Shown here piece after piece: positions 1-8,562 of a stretch of 64,000 nt of DNA (its first letter is position 1; each line of letters opens with the position of its first letter). Position numbers and translations under genes: made by a program. The stretch is taken from assembly GCF_000177075.1 (NCBI RefSeq), contig NZ_ADEG01000068.1, positions 42,116 through 106,115 of the forward strand. Reading direction: 5' to 3'. The DNA comes from Hoylesella buccalis ATCC 35310. Lineage in GTDB: Bacteria > Bacteroidota > Bacteroidia > Bacteroidales > Bacteroidaceae. The notes under the pieces were generated by a model that searched no databases, was not told the origin of the DNA, and saw only the letters and a list, made by a program, of their open reading frames with translations.

Positions 1-499
1 GTTCTTTTGTTTGATGGGCATTTTGTTTCTGTTGTTCCGCCCATGCATCAATGAAACTACTCGCTTCGGTAGAAACGCCAAAGTCAAGCTCTGGCAGTTC
101 TCTTCTTTCCTTTGAACGGTATGGAACCTTGATGATATCCGCCGAATCGATGCGTTCTACCGTCACCATGGCAACGCCGTCGGCGAGAATTCCCAACTCT
201 TTGGCTGCTCCCCACGACAGGTCAATAATCCTTCCTCGTGTGAAAGGTCCCCTGTCAGTTACCTTGACGATGACCTCTTGCTTGTTGGAAGGATTGGTTA
301 CCTTTAATAATGTTCCAAATGGATAGGTGCGATGGGCGCACGTCATACTATCGTGATGCAGCCTTTCACCGCTGGCTGTGCGTGTTCCTGTCGATTTTTT
401 AGAATAATAAGTGGCTTTACCCTTCTGCTTCTGAGCCAGCAGAAAGGTAAAGCCTGTCAGTAGAATTAAAAATAAAATACTTATTTTTTTAAAATTCAC
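1..499 (-). CDS. RlpA-like septal/peptidoglycan-associated protein, 3' end cut by window
   Basis: Reading the minus strand from a GTG at 499 gives about 166 residues that run off the window without a stop. The first 22 residues form a signal peptide (NFKK, then a Leu/Ile/Phe-rich core, ending in LLAQ). The rest carries the double-psi beta-barrel hallmarks of the RlpA family: KATYYSKKSTGTRTASGE near residue 30, TCAHRTYPFGTLLKV near 55, and VTDRGPFTRGRIIDLS near 82. Family members bind or cleave denuded peptidoglycan glycan strands in the periplasm; which of these this protein does cannot be told here. No SPOR domain is visible, but the C-terminus is missing. The gene starts 17 bases after the gdhA stop, so it is probably co-transcribed with gdhA. 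No ATG lies in frame between the gdhA stop and the signal peptide, so GTG is the chosen start. Confidence 0.8.
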   Translation of the reverse strand, partial: MNFKKISILFLILLTGFTFLLAQKQKGKATYYSKKSTGTRTASGERLHHDSMTCAHRTYPFGTLLKVTNPSNKQEVIVKVTDRGPFTRGRIIDLSWGAAKELGILADGVAMVTVERIDSADIIKVPYRSKERRELPELDFGVSTEASSFIDAWAEQQKQNAHQTKE

Positions 500-516
500 C
501 CTACGTTGTTTTGGGT

Positions 517-1854
517 TTATACCACACCCTGAGCCATCATGGCATGGGCTACTTTCATGAATCCGGCCACGTTAGCACCCTTCACATAGTTGATGTATCC
601 GTCGGGTTGTGTGCCGTATTTCACGCATTGTTCGTGGATAGAGTGCATGATGTAGTGCAACTTCTCGTCCACTTCAGCTTCGCTCCAGCTCAAACGGATG
701 GCGTTCTGTGTCATCTCAAGACCTGATGTTGCCACACCACCAGCGTTCACTGCCTTGCCAGGAGCAAAGAGCTGTCCGGCTGCAACGAACTTGTCAACAG
801 CCTCAGCTGTACATCCCATGTTACTTACTTCTGCTACACAGAGAGGCTTGTTGGCCAAAATGCGGTCGGCATCTTCACCGTTCAACTCATTTTGAGTAGC
901 ACATGTCAAGTAAATATCGGCTTTCTGTTCCCAAGGTTTCTTGCCTTCATGGAATTCAGAGCCTGCGAATTTGTCGGCGTATGGTTTGCAAACGTCATTA
1001 CCGCTGGCACGTAATTCGAGCATATAGGCAATCTTTTCGCCGCTAATGCCGTTGGGATCGTAAATGTAACCGTCAGGACCACTAATGGTAATCACCTTTC
1101 CTCCCAGTTCTGTGGCTTTGAGAGCAGCGCCCCATGCAACATTTCCGAAACCGCTGATAGCTACTGTCTTGCCCTTGATGTCGATATTGCGTGTCTGCAA
1201 CATTTGGTTCACAAAGTACAAAGCACCAAATCCTGTTGCTTCTGGACGAATGCGAGAGCCGCCATATTCCAAACCCTTACCGGTGAGAACGCCTTCCCAG
1301 CGACCTACCAACTTCTTGTATTGACCGAACAAATAGCCAATTTCACGACCACCAACACCAATATCTCCTGCAGGAACGTCAGTGCTTGGACCAATATGCT
1401 TGTAGAGTTCGCACATGAACGATTGGCAGAATCTCATCACTTCTGCATCGCTTCTTCCACGAATAGAGAAGTCAGAACCACCTTTGGCACCACCCATAGG
1501 TAAGGTTGTCAATGCGTTTTTGAAGGTTTGTTCAAAGCCCAAGAACTTCATAATAGATAAGTTCACAGATGGGTGGAAACGCAATCCGCCTTTGTACGGA
1601 CCAATGGCGCCGTTGAATTGTACGCGATAGCCGATGTTGACATGAACCTCTCCCTGGTCGTCTACCCAAGGTACGCGGAACATGATGATGCGCTCTGGCT
1701 CAACAATGCGCTCTATGATTTTAGCTTTCTCAAACTCTGGATGCTCGTTGTACACGTCCTTTACGGATATAAGCACCTCTTTGACAGCTTGTAAATACTC
1801 AGATTCGCCTGGATGCTTCTTCTCCAGGTCTTGCATGATTTTTTCAATTTCCAT
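517..1854 (-). CDS. gdhA: NADP-type glutamate dehydrogenase
   Basis: This 445-residue protein has the length and sequence of hexameric bacterial glutamate dehydrogenases, which interconvert 2-oxoglutarate plus ammonium and glutamate in the cytosol. The substrate-binding segment YKGGLRFHPSVN (about residue 90) and the catalytic-lysine loop LPMGGAKGGSDF (about 118) are intact. The nucleotide fold is seen as ISGFGNVAWGAA (about 235), and DVPAGDIGVGGREIG (about 160) is also present. The start ATG at 1854 is preceded by a very good Bacteroidota promoter. The truncated RlpA-like gene follows after 17 bases. The role in ammonium assimilation and NADP preference follow from the family, not from a residue I could test. 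Confidence 0.96.
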   Translation of the reverse strand: MEIEKIMQDLEKKHPGESEYLQAVKEVLISVKDVYNEHPEFEKAKIIERIVEPERIIMFRVPWVDDQGEVHVNIGYRVQFNGAIGPYKGGLRFHPSVNLSIMKFLGFEQTFKNALTTLPMGGAKGGSDFSIRGRSDAEVMRFCQSFMCELYKHIGPSTDVPAGDIGVGGREIGYLFGQYKKLVGRWEGVLTGKGLEYGGSRIRPEATGFGALYFVNQMLQTRNIDIKGKTVAISGFGNVAWGAALKATELGGKVITISGPDGYIYDPNGISGEKIAYMLELRASGNDVCKPYADKFAGSEFHEGKKPWEQKADIYLTCATQNELNGEDADRILANKPLCVAEVSNMGCTAEAVDKFVAAGQLFAPGKAVNAGGVATSGLEMTQNAIRLSWSEAEVDEKLHYIMHSIHEQCVKYGTQPDGYINYVKGANVAGFMKVAHAMMAQGVV

Positions 1855-1911
1855 AGTAGAATTTATTTAATTAGTTGGTTATACATGTCATGGATATTAT
1901 CCAAGACGTGG

Positions 1912-1943
1912 CAAATATAGTTTTTTTATAAATACCCACCAAA
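1912..1943 (-). promoter_or_regulatory. Promoter of gdhA (Bacteroidota type)
   Basis: On the minus strand TTTG (1943-1940) is followed by 20 bases and then TATATTTG (1919-1912), a full match to the TTTG / TAnnTTTG pattern of the Bacteroidota primary sigma factor. Transcription would begin near 1905, giving a leader of about 50 bases before the ATG at 1854. Confidence 0.7.
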
Positions 1944-2047
1944 TATAAAAGGATAAATTCCGATGTCAATGTTTATAAATGTGAAAACTGATGGAATTAC
2001 ACCTTATATAATAGTTGGCACGAGAGCAGATGAAAGTTCGTTAGAAA

Positions 2048-2079
2048 TTTGTACATATACATTGTATTTCCTACATTTG
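2048..2079 (+). promoter_or_regulatory. Promoter of the receiver/PEP-synthase-like gene
   Basis: TTTG (2048-2051), 20 bases, then TACATTTG (2072-2079) match the Bacteroidota promoter pattern exactly. The predicted transcript start near 2086 lies about 80 bases before the ATG at 2168. It is divergent from the gdhA promoter; no shared operator was recognised in the 104 bases between them. Confidence 0.7.
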
Positions 2080-2167
2080 TCGTGTCTATATGATCCAATG
2101 AAAGGAAGTTCTTTATTTTGGAAACCTTATTCGTTTGGTTAGTTCTTACTTCTTGAATAAATCATTT

Positions 2168-5134
2168 ATGAACGATTCTGTGCCTTCTCAATGGCGTAAT
2201 TTCTTATTGAAGGATGTGACTTTTGTCAATCTCATGATGAGACGTATTTATAATGTCTTAATCGTTGCCAATCCCTATGACGCATTCATGTTGGAAGATG
2301 ACGGCAGGGTAGAGGAGAAAATTTTCAACGAGTATATGGAGTTGGGTTTACGCTATCCGCCTACCTTTACACAGGTGAGCACCACGGAAGAGGCGACCCG
2401 CATACTTCAGTCCACACCGATAGATTTGGTGATATGTATGCCAGGAACCGCTGACAATGACGCTTTTACCGTGGCGCACAACATTAAAGACGCCTTTCCT
2501 GATATTCATTGCATCGTTCTCACGCCTTTTTCGCATGGCATTACGCGTAGGATGGAGAACGAAGATCTGAGCATTTTCGATTATGTATTTTGTTGGTTGG
2601 GCAACACGAATCTCATTATGTCCATCATCAAGCTGATGGAAGACAAGATGAACTTGGAGCACGATATCATCGAAGGTGGCGTACAAATGATATTGTTGGT
2701 AGAGGACAGCATTCGTTTTTATAGTTCCATACTGCCCAATCTGTACAGTTACATATTGGAACAGAACAAGCATTTGTCCTTTGAGGCATTGAACAGACAT
2801 GCTGCTACGTTGCGTATGCGTGGTCGTCCAAAGGTGGTTTTGGCTCGAACTTATGAGGAAGCGATGGATTATTACAATCGTTTTGCGGACAACATATTAG
2901 GCGTTATCAGCGATGCCCGTTATCCTAAGGGCGGAGTGAAAGACGCCGAAGCGGGTTTGAAACTGTTGCGTGAGATTCGCAAGCGTGACCCTTATCTGCC
3001 TTTAATCGTGGAAAGTTCGGAGTCAAGCAATCGGGAAAAGACCGAAAGGGAGGGCTTCCGCTTTGTCGATAAGAACTCGAAGGTGATGGGAATAGACCTC
3101 CGTCATATCTTTGAAGAGCACATGGGCTTTGGCGATTTCATCTTCAGAGACCCGCTTACCCGTCAGGAAATCATGCGCGTGCATTCGCTCAAGGAACTGC
3201 AAGACAATATTTTCAAGATACCAGATGATTCGTTTCGCTTTCATGTCTCACGCAATCACATGAGTCGTTGGCTCAGTGCACGCTCAATATTCCCCATCTC
3301 CGAGTTTCTTAAAAACATCACTTGGGACAAATTGCAAGACTTGCAAGCGCATCGGCAAATCATCTTCGATGCCATTGTGCAATATCGCAAGATGAAAAAC
3401 ATAGGCGTGGTAGCGGTGTTCGACCGATTGAAATTCGACCAATATGCCCACTTCGCTCGTATCGGTGAAGGCTCGTTGGGCGGAAAAGGGCGTGGCCTTG
3501 CTTTCTTAGACCATATCATCAAGATGCACCCCGACTTTAATCAGTACGAAGGAGTGAAGGTGCAAATCCCAAAAACGCTGGTTCTTTGTACGGATTTGTT
3601 CGACCAATTCATGGACGAGAACAATCTTTATGACGTTGCCTTGAGCGATGCGACAGACGAAGAGATACTGCACAGCTTCTTGAAAGCCAAGTTGCCAGAG
3701 CGTCTGCGCGATGACTTTATCACGTTTTTCGATGCTACCAAGAGTCCGATAGCCATTCGTTCCAGTTCGTTGTTAGAAGATTCGCATTATCAACCTTTTG
3801 CCGGAATCTATTCTACTTACATGATTCCCTCGCTCGATGACAAGCAAGTGATGCTCCAAATGTTGGCCTGTGCCATCAAGGGCGTGTATGCATCGGTGTT
3901 CTATCATGATTCCAAGGCTTACATGACGGCTACTCGCAACCTGATTGACCAAGAAAAAATGGCGGTTATCTTGCAAGAAGTGGTGGGCAAGCAGTATGAT
4001 ACGCACTATTATCCCAAGATAAGTGGGGTGCTGCGCTCGCTGAATTATTATCCCATTGGCAACGAAAAGGCCGAAGAGGGCATTGCCTCATTGGCTTTGG
4101 GATTGGGTAAATACATTGTAGATGGCGGTCAAACTTTGCGTGTGTCTCCTTATCATCCTCGTCATGTCTTGCAAACCAGCGAACTGGAAAAGGCCTTGCG
4201 CGAGACCCAAACGCAATTCTATGCCCTCGACACGGCTCACGTGGGACAGGATTTTCAGGTAGACGATGGTTTCAACATCCTCAAATTGGATGTAAAATCT
4301 GCCGAGAAAGATGGCTCCCTGCAATACATTGCGTCTACTTACGACCCTAACAATCAGATGATTAGAGATGGACTGTACGACGGAGGGCGCAAGATTATAT
4401 CTTTCTGTAGTGTGCTGCAACACGATGTGTTCCCATTGGCACCCATCATGCAGATGGCAATGAACTATGGTGCGGAGAGCATGCGGTGCCCCGTAGAAAT
4501 AGAGTTTGCCTGTGATATCAATGCCGATAGGACAGGGGAATTCTACTTATTACAAATCCGTCCCATTGTCGATTCCAAGCAAATGCTCGACGAGGACGTT
4601 GTCGCCATTGCCGATGAACGGTGTTTGTTGCGTTCGCACAACTCGTTAGGACATGGCATTATGGACGATGTTTGTGACGTTGTTTATGTAAAAACCAACG
4701 CTTCATTCACTGCGAAGAATAATCCTGCGATTGTAGGGGAGATAGAAAAGCTCAACGAGCAGTTCTTGTCTCGAGGTCAAGGTTATGTATTGATAGGGCC
4801 GGGACGCTGGGGTTCGAGCGACCCTTGGTTGGGCATTCCTGTAAAGTGGCCACAAATCAGTGGTGCAAAGGTTATTGTCGAAACCACATTAAACAACTAC
4901 CGTATCGACCCAAGTCAAGGGACGCACTTCTTTCAAAACCTCACCAGTTTTGGTGTGGGCTATTTTACGATTGATGAGGTGGGTGGCAATGGCGTGTTCA
5001 GACAAGATGTTTTGGATGCCATGCCAGCTGTCGAAGAAACCACTTATGTTCGCCATGTTCGGTTCGATGCCCCATTGCGTATTTTGATGGACGGTCAGAA
5101 ACAAGAGGGAGTGGTTCTGCTTTCTGAAACATAG
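2168..5134 (+). CDS. Two receiver-like domains fused to a PEP/pyruvate-binding (PPDK_N) domain
   Basis: The ATG at 2168 gives 988 residues; an in-frame TTG at 2135 would add 11. Residues about 25-165 resemble a receiver domain without its acidic pair or phospho-acceptor Asp. Residues about 172-315 form a second receiver that keeps the expected residues: the acidic pair in LLVEDS (E179, D180), the acceptor Asp in VISDARYP (D249), a Ser in LIVESS and Lys302 in FVDKNSK. From about 430 the PEP-synthase ATP-binding module follows, with GSLGGKGRG (434-442), PIAIRSSSLLEDS (528-539), LLQIRPIVD and GPGRWGSSDPWLG near 880. I see no swivelling phosphohistidine domain and no PEP-binding barrel, so this is unlikely to be a full PEP synthase. 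A phosphorelay-controlled ATP-dependent phosphotransferase or regulator is an inference. The gene stands alone. Confidence 0.85.
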   Translation: MNDSVPSQWRNFLLKDVTFVNLMMRRIYNVLIVANPYDAFMLEDDGRVEEKIFNEYMELGLRYPPTFTQVSTTEEATRILQSTPIDLVICMPGTADNDAFTVAHNIKDAFPDIHCIVLTPFSHGITRRMENEDLSIFDYVFCWLGNTNLIMSIIKLMEDKMNLEHDIIEGGVQMILLVEDSIRFYSSILPNLYSYILEQNKHLSFEALNRHAATLRMRGRPKVVLARTYEEAMDYYNRFADNILGVISDARYPKGGVKDAEAGLKLLREIRKRDPYLPLIVESSESSNREKTEREGFRFVDKNSKVMGIDLRHIFEEHMGFGDFIFRDPLTRQEIMRVHSLKELQDNIFKIPDDSFRFHVSRNHMSRWLSARSIFPISEFLKNITWDKLQDLQAHRQIIFDAIVQYRKMKNIGVVAVFDRLKFDQYAHFARIGEGSLGGKGRGLAFLDHIIKMHPDFNQYEGVKVQIPKTLVLCTDLFDQFMDENNLYDVALSDATDEEILHSFLKAKLPERLRDDFITFFDATKSPIAIRSSSLLEDSHYQPFAGIYSTYMIPSLDDKQVMLQMLACAIKGVYASVFYHDSKAYMTATRNLIDQEKMAVILQEVVGKQYDTHYYPKISGVLRSLNYYPIGNEKAEEGIASLALGLGKYIVDGGQTLRVSPYHPRHVLQTSELEKALRETQTQFYALDTAHVGQDFQVDDGFNILKLDVKSAEKDGSLQYIASTYDPNNQMIRDGLYDGGRKIISFCSVLQHDVFPLAPIMQMAMNYGAESMRCPVEIEFACDINADRTGEFYLLQIRPIVDSKQMLDEDVVAIADERCLLRSHNSLGHGIMDDVCDVVYVKTNASFTAKNNPAIVGEIEKLNEQFLSRGQGYVLIGPGRWGSSDPWLGIPVKWPQISGAKVIVETTLNNYRIDPSQGTHFFQNLTSFGVGYFTIDEVGGNGVFRQDVLDAMPAVEETTYVRHVRFDAPLRILMDGQKQEGVVLLSET

Positions 5135-5795
5135 AAAACGGCTTGGCGGCTTGTGGGGAATAAAGCCCTATGTTCATCACAGTTCTTTCATTGACGAAAG
5201 GTGTTTTGTTGGGAAAACAATCTTTGATTACATGTTTCATTGATTGTACAACAATTCTCCTTCAATGAAAGAGCTGCGTCTTTTAAGCCATGTTGTTTTT
5301 GTCCTATCGTTTTACCAAAAAACGACCATTAGAAATCTTCAAAATAGAAAAAATCAATAGGCAAGCGGTAGACAAAAGTACGCTCATTTGGGCAAAATAA
5401 ACGTCGTTTTTAGGTTAGAGCATTGACTTTACGTCCTTAGAAGCATCATCTTGGAGTGTTATCAACATGACATTGCAGCATAAAAGCATGCATATTCGAT
5501 GCTAATCTCCATGCTATTGCCAGCAAGAAGCGATAAAAATAGGAATGAAAAGAGGTGGTTTTTGTGTAATGTATTCAATAACAATAAATTACGAATGTCG
5601 CTCATATTTTGCGTATTTGCGACCAATTGTACCGTTGGTGGTCTACACGCGAATTATGAGAGGCACTTTGTAAAGAATAATCGGTGCGAAATTTGAAGAA
5701 TTGGTCATACGGATGACTGAGAACGGCAAATGGTTGGCAGCTCTTGGAACCTACGCCATGACTGCCTAATATGTCAATCCAAGACTTGAGTTGGG
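5135..5795. other. Intergenic region of 661 bases, no gene
   Basis: The first part holds a 10-bp inverted repeat, CTTTCATTGA (5185-5194) against TCAATGAAAG (5262-5271), with a 67-base spacer. The middle (5292-5679) is copy A of a dispersed repeat. Short open frames here overlap the repeat and have no coding support. The end lies just after the histidine kinase stop at 5796 (minus strand); no clear terminator was found for it. Confidence 0.6.
5292..5679 (+). repeat. Dispersed 0.4 kb intergenic repeat, copy A
   Basis: This segment aligns along its length with 22353-22740 (same strand) and with the minus strand of 56499-56921. Shared blocks include CAAAATAGAAAAAATCAATA, GGCAAGCGGTAGACAA, AGAGCATTGACTTTACG and GCGTATTTGCGACCAA. 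Near the 3' end all three copies can encode a similar peptide (here FAYLRPIVPLVVYTRIMRGTL, then stop), but upstream frames are broken by stops. Copy A lacks the CAGCGT...ACGCTG end seen in the other two. It could be a miniature non-autonomous element or a remnant of a small gene family. Confidence 0.75.
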
Positions 5796-6935
5796 TTAAT
5801 AAAATGTCAGTCGGAAGGTGGTCAGTCCATCGGTCTTGTCGGTGATGAGGTCGATGGAACCATTGCAAGCCTGCATGATCTGTCGGGAAATGGATAGGCC
5901 AATGCCGCTCCCCTGCGGCTTGGTGGTGAAGAAGGGCACGAAGATGTGGCTTGCCACATCATCGGGAATCATCGCTCCGTTGTCGGTGATGTCGATGATG
6001 ACGGATTCCTGCGCGTTGGTGTATGCGCACAGTGTGATTTGCCCTTCTTCTCCGATGGCCTCGGAAGCGTTTTTCAGTAGGTTGTTAACCACCCTGCTGA
6101 CGAGGCTCTCGTCGGCATACACCAGCAAGTCGCCAGGTTCTACCTCGCAGCTCACGTTCACGTCGGACTTTAACATCGGGCGAATGAGGTTCACCATGCG
6201 CTCGAGGAACGGTCTTACATAGAACAGGGTGGGTGTGGGCGTGGGCACATGCGTGAACTTGCGGTAATTCTCCACAAAGCGCATCAGTTCCTTGCCAGTC
6301 CTGCTGATGACCTCTAATCCCTGGCGTTGCTCGCCCTGTGAGTTTTGGAGTAGGGTGTCGCTCAGCGATATGATGGGTGTGACGGTGTTCATGATTTCAT
6401 GGGTGAGTACGCGGATGAGCTTCACCCAGCTATCTATCTCTTGGTTGGCCAGCTCGCCCTTGATGTCGCTGAAGCCGATGATGCGCACCCGACGACTCTT
6501 GAGAGTTGTGTGGGTCTCGCGCAGAGAGAATCCCGCCATCTTCTCCTTGATTTGATTGATGTGGGTGATGGTCTCCACCTGCAACAGGTTGAGCGCGGCT
6601 CGGTTGCTGCGGAGTACGATGCCCCGCTCCACGTCGACCACCAAGATGCCCGTATCCACCGAATCGAGTATGAGTTCGAAGTATTTTTCCCGTTCTATCT
6701 GTTCATCCCGGGCGTGTTGTAAAATTTCCTTCACGCGGTTGAGCGACTCGTTGAGCAAAAGCTCGCTGCCGTATTTCTTGTTGATGGGAAACTGGAAAGT
6801 ATAGTCGCCGATGTCTATGGCGTTGAACATGAATGTCACCTTGCCAAGGTCGCGTCGATACCTCCGCCACAGTTGCAGATAGGCAACGAGGGCGGCAAGC
6901 AATGCCAGGCAGAGTATGATGACAATCACGTTCAT
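5796..6935 (-). CDS. Sensor histidine kinase, NtrB-like, partner of the sigma-54 regulator
   Basis: The 379-residue protein has one N-terminal membrane segment (residues 3-21), a short linker, a PAS-like region (about 84-155) and a kinase core. The phospho-acceptor box is VLTHEIMNTVTPI (His179), the N box is VVNNLLKNASEAI (about 282), the G1 box is DITDNG (about 315) and the G2 box is GSGIGLSIS (about 342). No periplasmic sensor domain is present, so the signal is probably read in the membrane or cytoplasm. The start is 3 bases after the stop of the regulator gene, so the two are co-transcribed and form a two-component pair. The target is most likely the divergent export operon. Confidence 0.93.
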   Translation of the reverse strand: MNVIVIILCLALLAALVAYLQLWRRYRRDLGKVTFMFNAIDIGDYTFQFPINKKYGSELLLNESLNRVKEILQHARDEQIEREKYFELILDSVDTGILVVDVERGIVLRSNRAALNLLQVETITHINQIKEKMAGFSLRETHTTLKSRRVRIIGFSDIKGELANQEIDSWVKLIRVLTHEIMNTVTPIISLSDTLLQNSQGEQRQGLEVISRTGKELMRFVENYRKFTHVPTPTPTLFYVRPFLERMVNLIRPMLKSDVNVSCEVEPGDLLVYADESLVSRVVNNLLKNASEAIGEEGQITLCAYTNAQESVIIDITDNGAMIPDDVASHIFVPFFTTKPQGSGIGLSISRQIMQACNGSIDLITDKTDGLTTFRLTFY

Positions 6936-6938
6936 GCG

Positions 6939-8267
6939 CTATAGTCCGTAACGTTTAATCTTGTTGTATAAAGTCTGTCGGGAGATACCTAACCTGAACG
7001 CCACCTGCGAGAGGTTGCCGTCGCATTCACGGATGGTTTTCTCGATGAGCCTGCGTTCCATCTCGTCGAGCGTACGCACGTCCTCAATTGGTTTCTCCTG
7101 TCGGGCGGGACCACTCTCTATGTCGTCCTCGGCAATAGTAGTGCCGCTGCACAGGATAACCGCTTTCTCCATGGCATGTTGCAGTTCGCGAATGTTACCG
7201 TACCAAGGTTGCTCTTCGAGCTTGGTCATGGCGTCGGCCGAGAATTTTGTCTCCGGTTTGTTGTACATCGTCGCGTAGCGTTTGAGGAAGATGCTGGCCA
7301 AGGCTGTGATGTCTTCTTTGCGCTCGCGCAAGGGCGGCAGATGCAGGTGAATGGTGTTGACGCGGTAGAGCAAGTCTTCGCGAAATTCGCCGTTGGTCAC
7401 CATTTCTTGCAGGTCTCGGTTGGTGGCGCAAATCAGCCGCACGTCGATGGGAATTTGCTCGCTGTCTCCCACACGCACGATGCTCCTGCGCTGCAAGGCC
7501 GTGAGCAGCTTTGCCTGCAACGCATAGCTCAGGTTACCTATCTCATCGAGAAACAACGTGCCTCCCTCCGCCAGTTCAAACTTTCCCGGCTTGTCTGTCT
7601 TGGCATCCGTGAAAGCACCTTTCGTGTGTCCAAAGAGTTCGCTTTCAAAAAGTGTCTCCGTGATAGCTCCCATGTCGATGGGCATCATCTGGTGTCCATG
7701 CCGTTTCGACAGGCGGTGTATCTCTTTGGCCAGCACTTCCTTGCCGGTTCCGTTCTCGCCCGTGATGAGGATGTTGGCATCGGTGGCTGCTACTTTCTCC
7801 ACCATCAAGCGCAGATCTTGCATGGCCGGCGACACGCCCCAGTACATTTCTCCCTCATGGGTGGTGGCGTTCTGGATGTTTTTCTTGGTTTTTCGGTAGG
7901 CATTGGTGAGCGTATCGATGAGTTTGGCATTGTCGAAAGGCTTTACCACGAAGTCGGTTGCGCCCTCCTTGATGCCCGTCACCGCTAATTCAATATCGGC
8001 ATAAGCCGTGAAGAGCACCACCTGCGTGCGGGGACTCAGTTTCTTGATCTCGCGTAGCCAGAAGAGTCCCTCGTTGCCATTGTTGATGCCGCTGCGGAAA
8101 TTCATATCGAGCAGCACCACGTCGGGTTTGTCCTCGCGTAGGCGGGTGGGGATATTCTCAGGCTTGGCTATCGCCGCGATATGCTCGAATACATTTTCTA
8201 TCAGCATCTTCACCGTGGTGAGGATGTTTCGGTTGTCGTCAACTATCAGTATGCTACCTTGTTTCAT
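6939..8267 (-). CDS. Sigma-54-dependent response regulator (NtrC family)
   Basis: The 442-residue protein has all three NtrC-type domains. The receiver (1-120) carries the acidic pair D10/D11, acceptor Asp54 in VVLLDMNF, Thr87 and Lys109. The AAA+ domain (about 142-370) carries Walker A GENGTGKE (170-177), the sigma-54 contact loop in the form GAFTDA (217-222, usually GAFTGA) and Walker B GGTLFLDEIG (235-244). A Fis-type helix-turn-helix closes the protein (about 400-440, with the segment LSQVAFRLGISRQTLYNKI). It should bind enhancer sites and activate RpoN promoters when phosphorylated by the kinase encoded 3 bases downstream. The two dyads at 8442-8479 and the -24/-12 match at 8534-8549 next to it are natural targets. 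Confidence 0.95.
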   Translation of the reverse strand: MKQGSILIVDDNRNILTTVKMLIENVFEHIAAIAKPENIPTRLREDKPDVVLLDMNFRSGINNGNEGLFWLREIKKLSPRTQVVLFTAYADIELAVTGIKEGATDFVVKPFDNAKLIDTLTNAYRKTKKNIQNATTHEGEMYWGVSPAMQDLRLMVEKVAATDANILITGENGTGKEVLAKEIHRLSKRHGHQMMPIDMGAITETLFESELFGHTKGAFTDAKTDKPGKFELAEGGTLFLDEIGNLSYALQAKLLTALQRRSIVRVGDSEQIPIDVRLICATNRDLQEMVTNGEFREDLLYRVNTIHLHLPPLRERKEDITALASIFLKRYATMYNKPETKFSADAMTKLEEQPWYGNIRELQHAMEKAVILCSGTTIAEDDIESGPARQEKPIEDVRTLDEMERRLIEKTIRECDGNLSQVAFRLGISRQTLYNKIKRYGL

Positions 8268-8336
8268 CTATTGTCTAATGTCTGTCTACCAGTTGCACAG
8301 CCTTTCACGGAGGTGGTGAAAAGGTTGTTGTTTTTG

Positions 8337-8367
8337 CAAAGATATTCTTTTTTCTCTTTAGTATCAA
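8337..8367 (-). promoter_or_regulatory. Promoter of the regulator-kinase operon
   Basis: On the minus strand TTG (8367-8365), 20 bases, then TATCTTTG (8344-8337) fit the Bacteroidota housekeeping promoter. Transcription would start near 8330, about 63 bases before the ATG at 8267. The two-component genes thus appear to be made by the main sigma factor, while the divergent export operon has a sigma-54-type promoter. Confidence 0.6.
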
Positions 8368-8441
8368 GCCGTTGTCTAAAAATCATATCATAAAAACCTG
8401 TGCGCCGCATGAGAGGACATCGTGGAGATGGTGGGGTTCAC

Positions 8442-8479
8442 TGTCAAATAATTGGGCAGCAGTGTCTAATTGTTGGACA
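8442..8479 (+). promoter_or_regulatory. Tandem 17-bp dyads, likely enhancer sites for the sigma-54 activator
   Basis: TGTCAAATAATTGGGCA (8442-8458) and TGTCTAATTGTTGGACA (8463-8479) agree at 13 of 17 positions. Each is an imperfect dyad of the form TGTCnAA-N3-TTGGnCA. Their centres are 21 bp apart, two helical turns, so they lie on the same face of the DNA. They sit about 110 and 89 bp before the transcript start predicted from the -24/-12 element, the usual distance for an NtrC-type activator. Half-sites TGTCTAA recur near 8273 and 8376. Confidence 0.6.
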
Positions 8480-8533
8480 GGCTTGTAATCACGCTTTTTG
8501 CGCAACGTGCAGATAGATAGGGTGTTATGTTTC

Positions 8534-8549
8534 TGGCACGGCATTGGCA
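8534..8549 (+). promoter_or_regulatory. Sigma-54 (-24/-12) promoter of the export operon
   Basis: TGGCACGGCATTGGCA matches the consensus TGGCACG-N4-TTGCW at every fixed position except one (TGGC instead of TTGC), with the invariant GG and GC in the right register. Transcription would begin near 8560. That is inside the longest open frame of the TolC-like gene and only 3 bases before the ATG at 8563, so the mRNA would be almost leaderless. Confidence 0.55.
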
Positions 8550-8562
8550 ACTGTTTATGCGT

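Noticed and set aside
5499..5696. Open frame of 65 codons on the plus strand
   Set aside because: It lies within repeat copy A. It uses a different frame from the peptide shared by the three copies, and the copies are interrupted by stops, so there is no evidence of coding.
8487..8502. Second sigma-54-like element (CACG-N4-TTGC)
   Set aside because: It lacks the nearly invariant GG at -24, and the enhancer dyads would lie only 42 and 63 bases from its start point. The element at 8534-8549 fits better.
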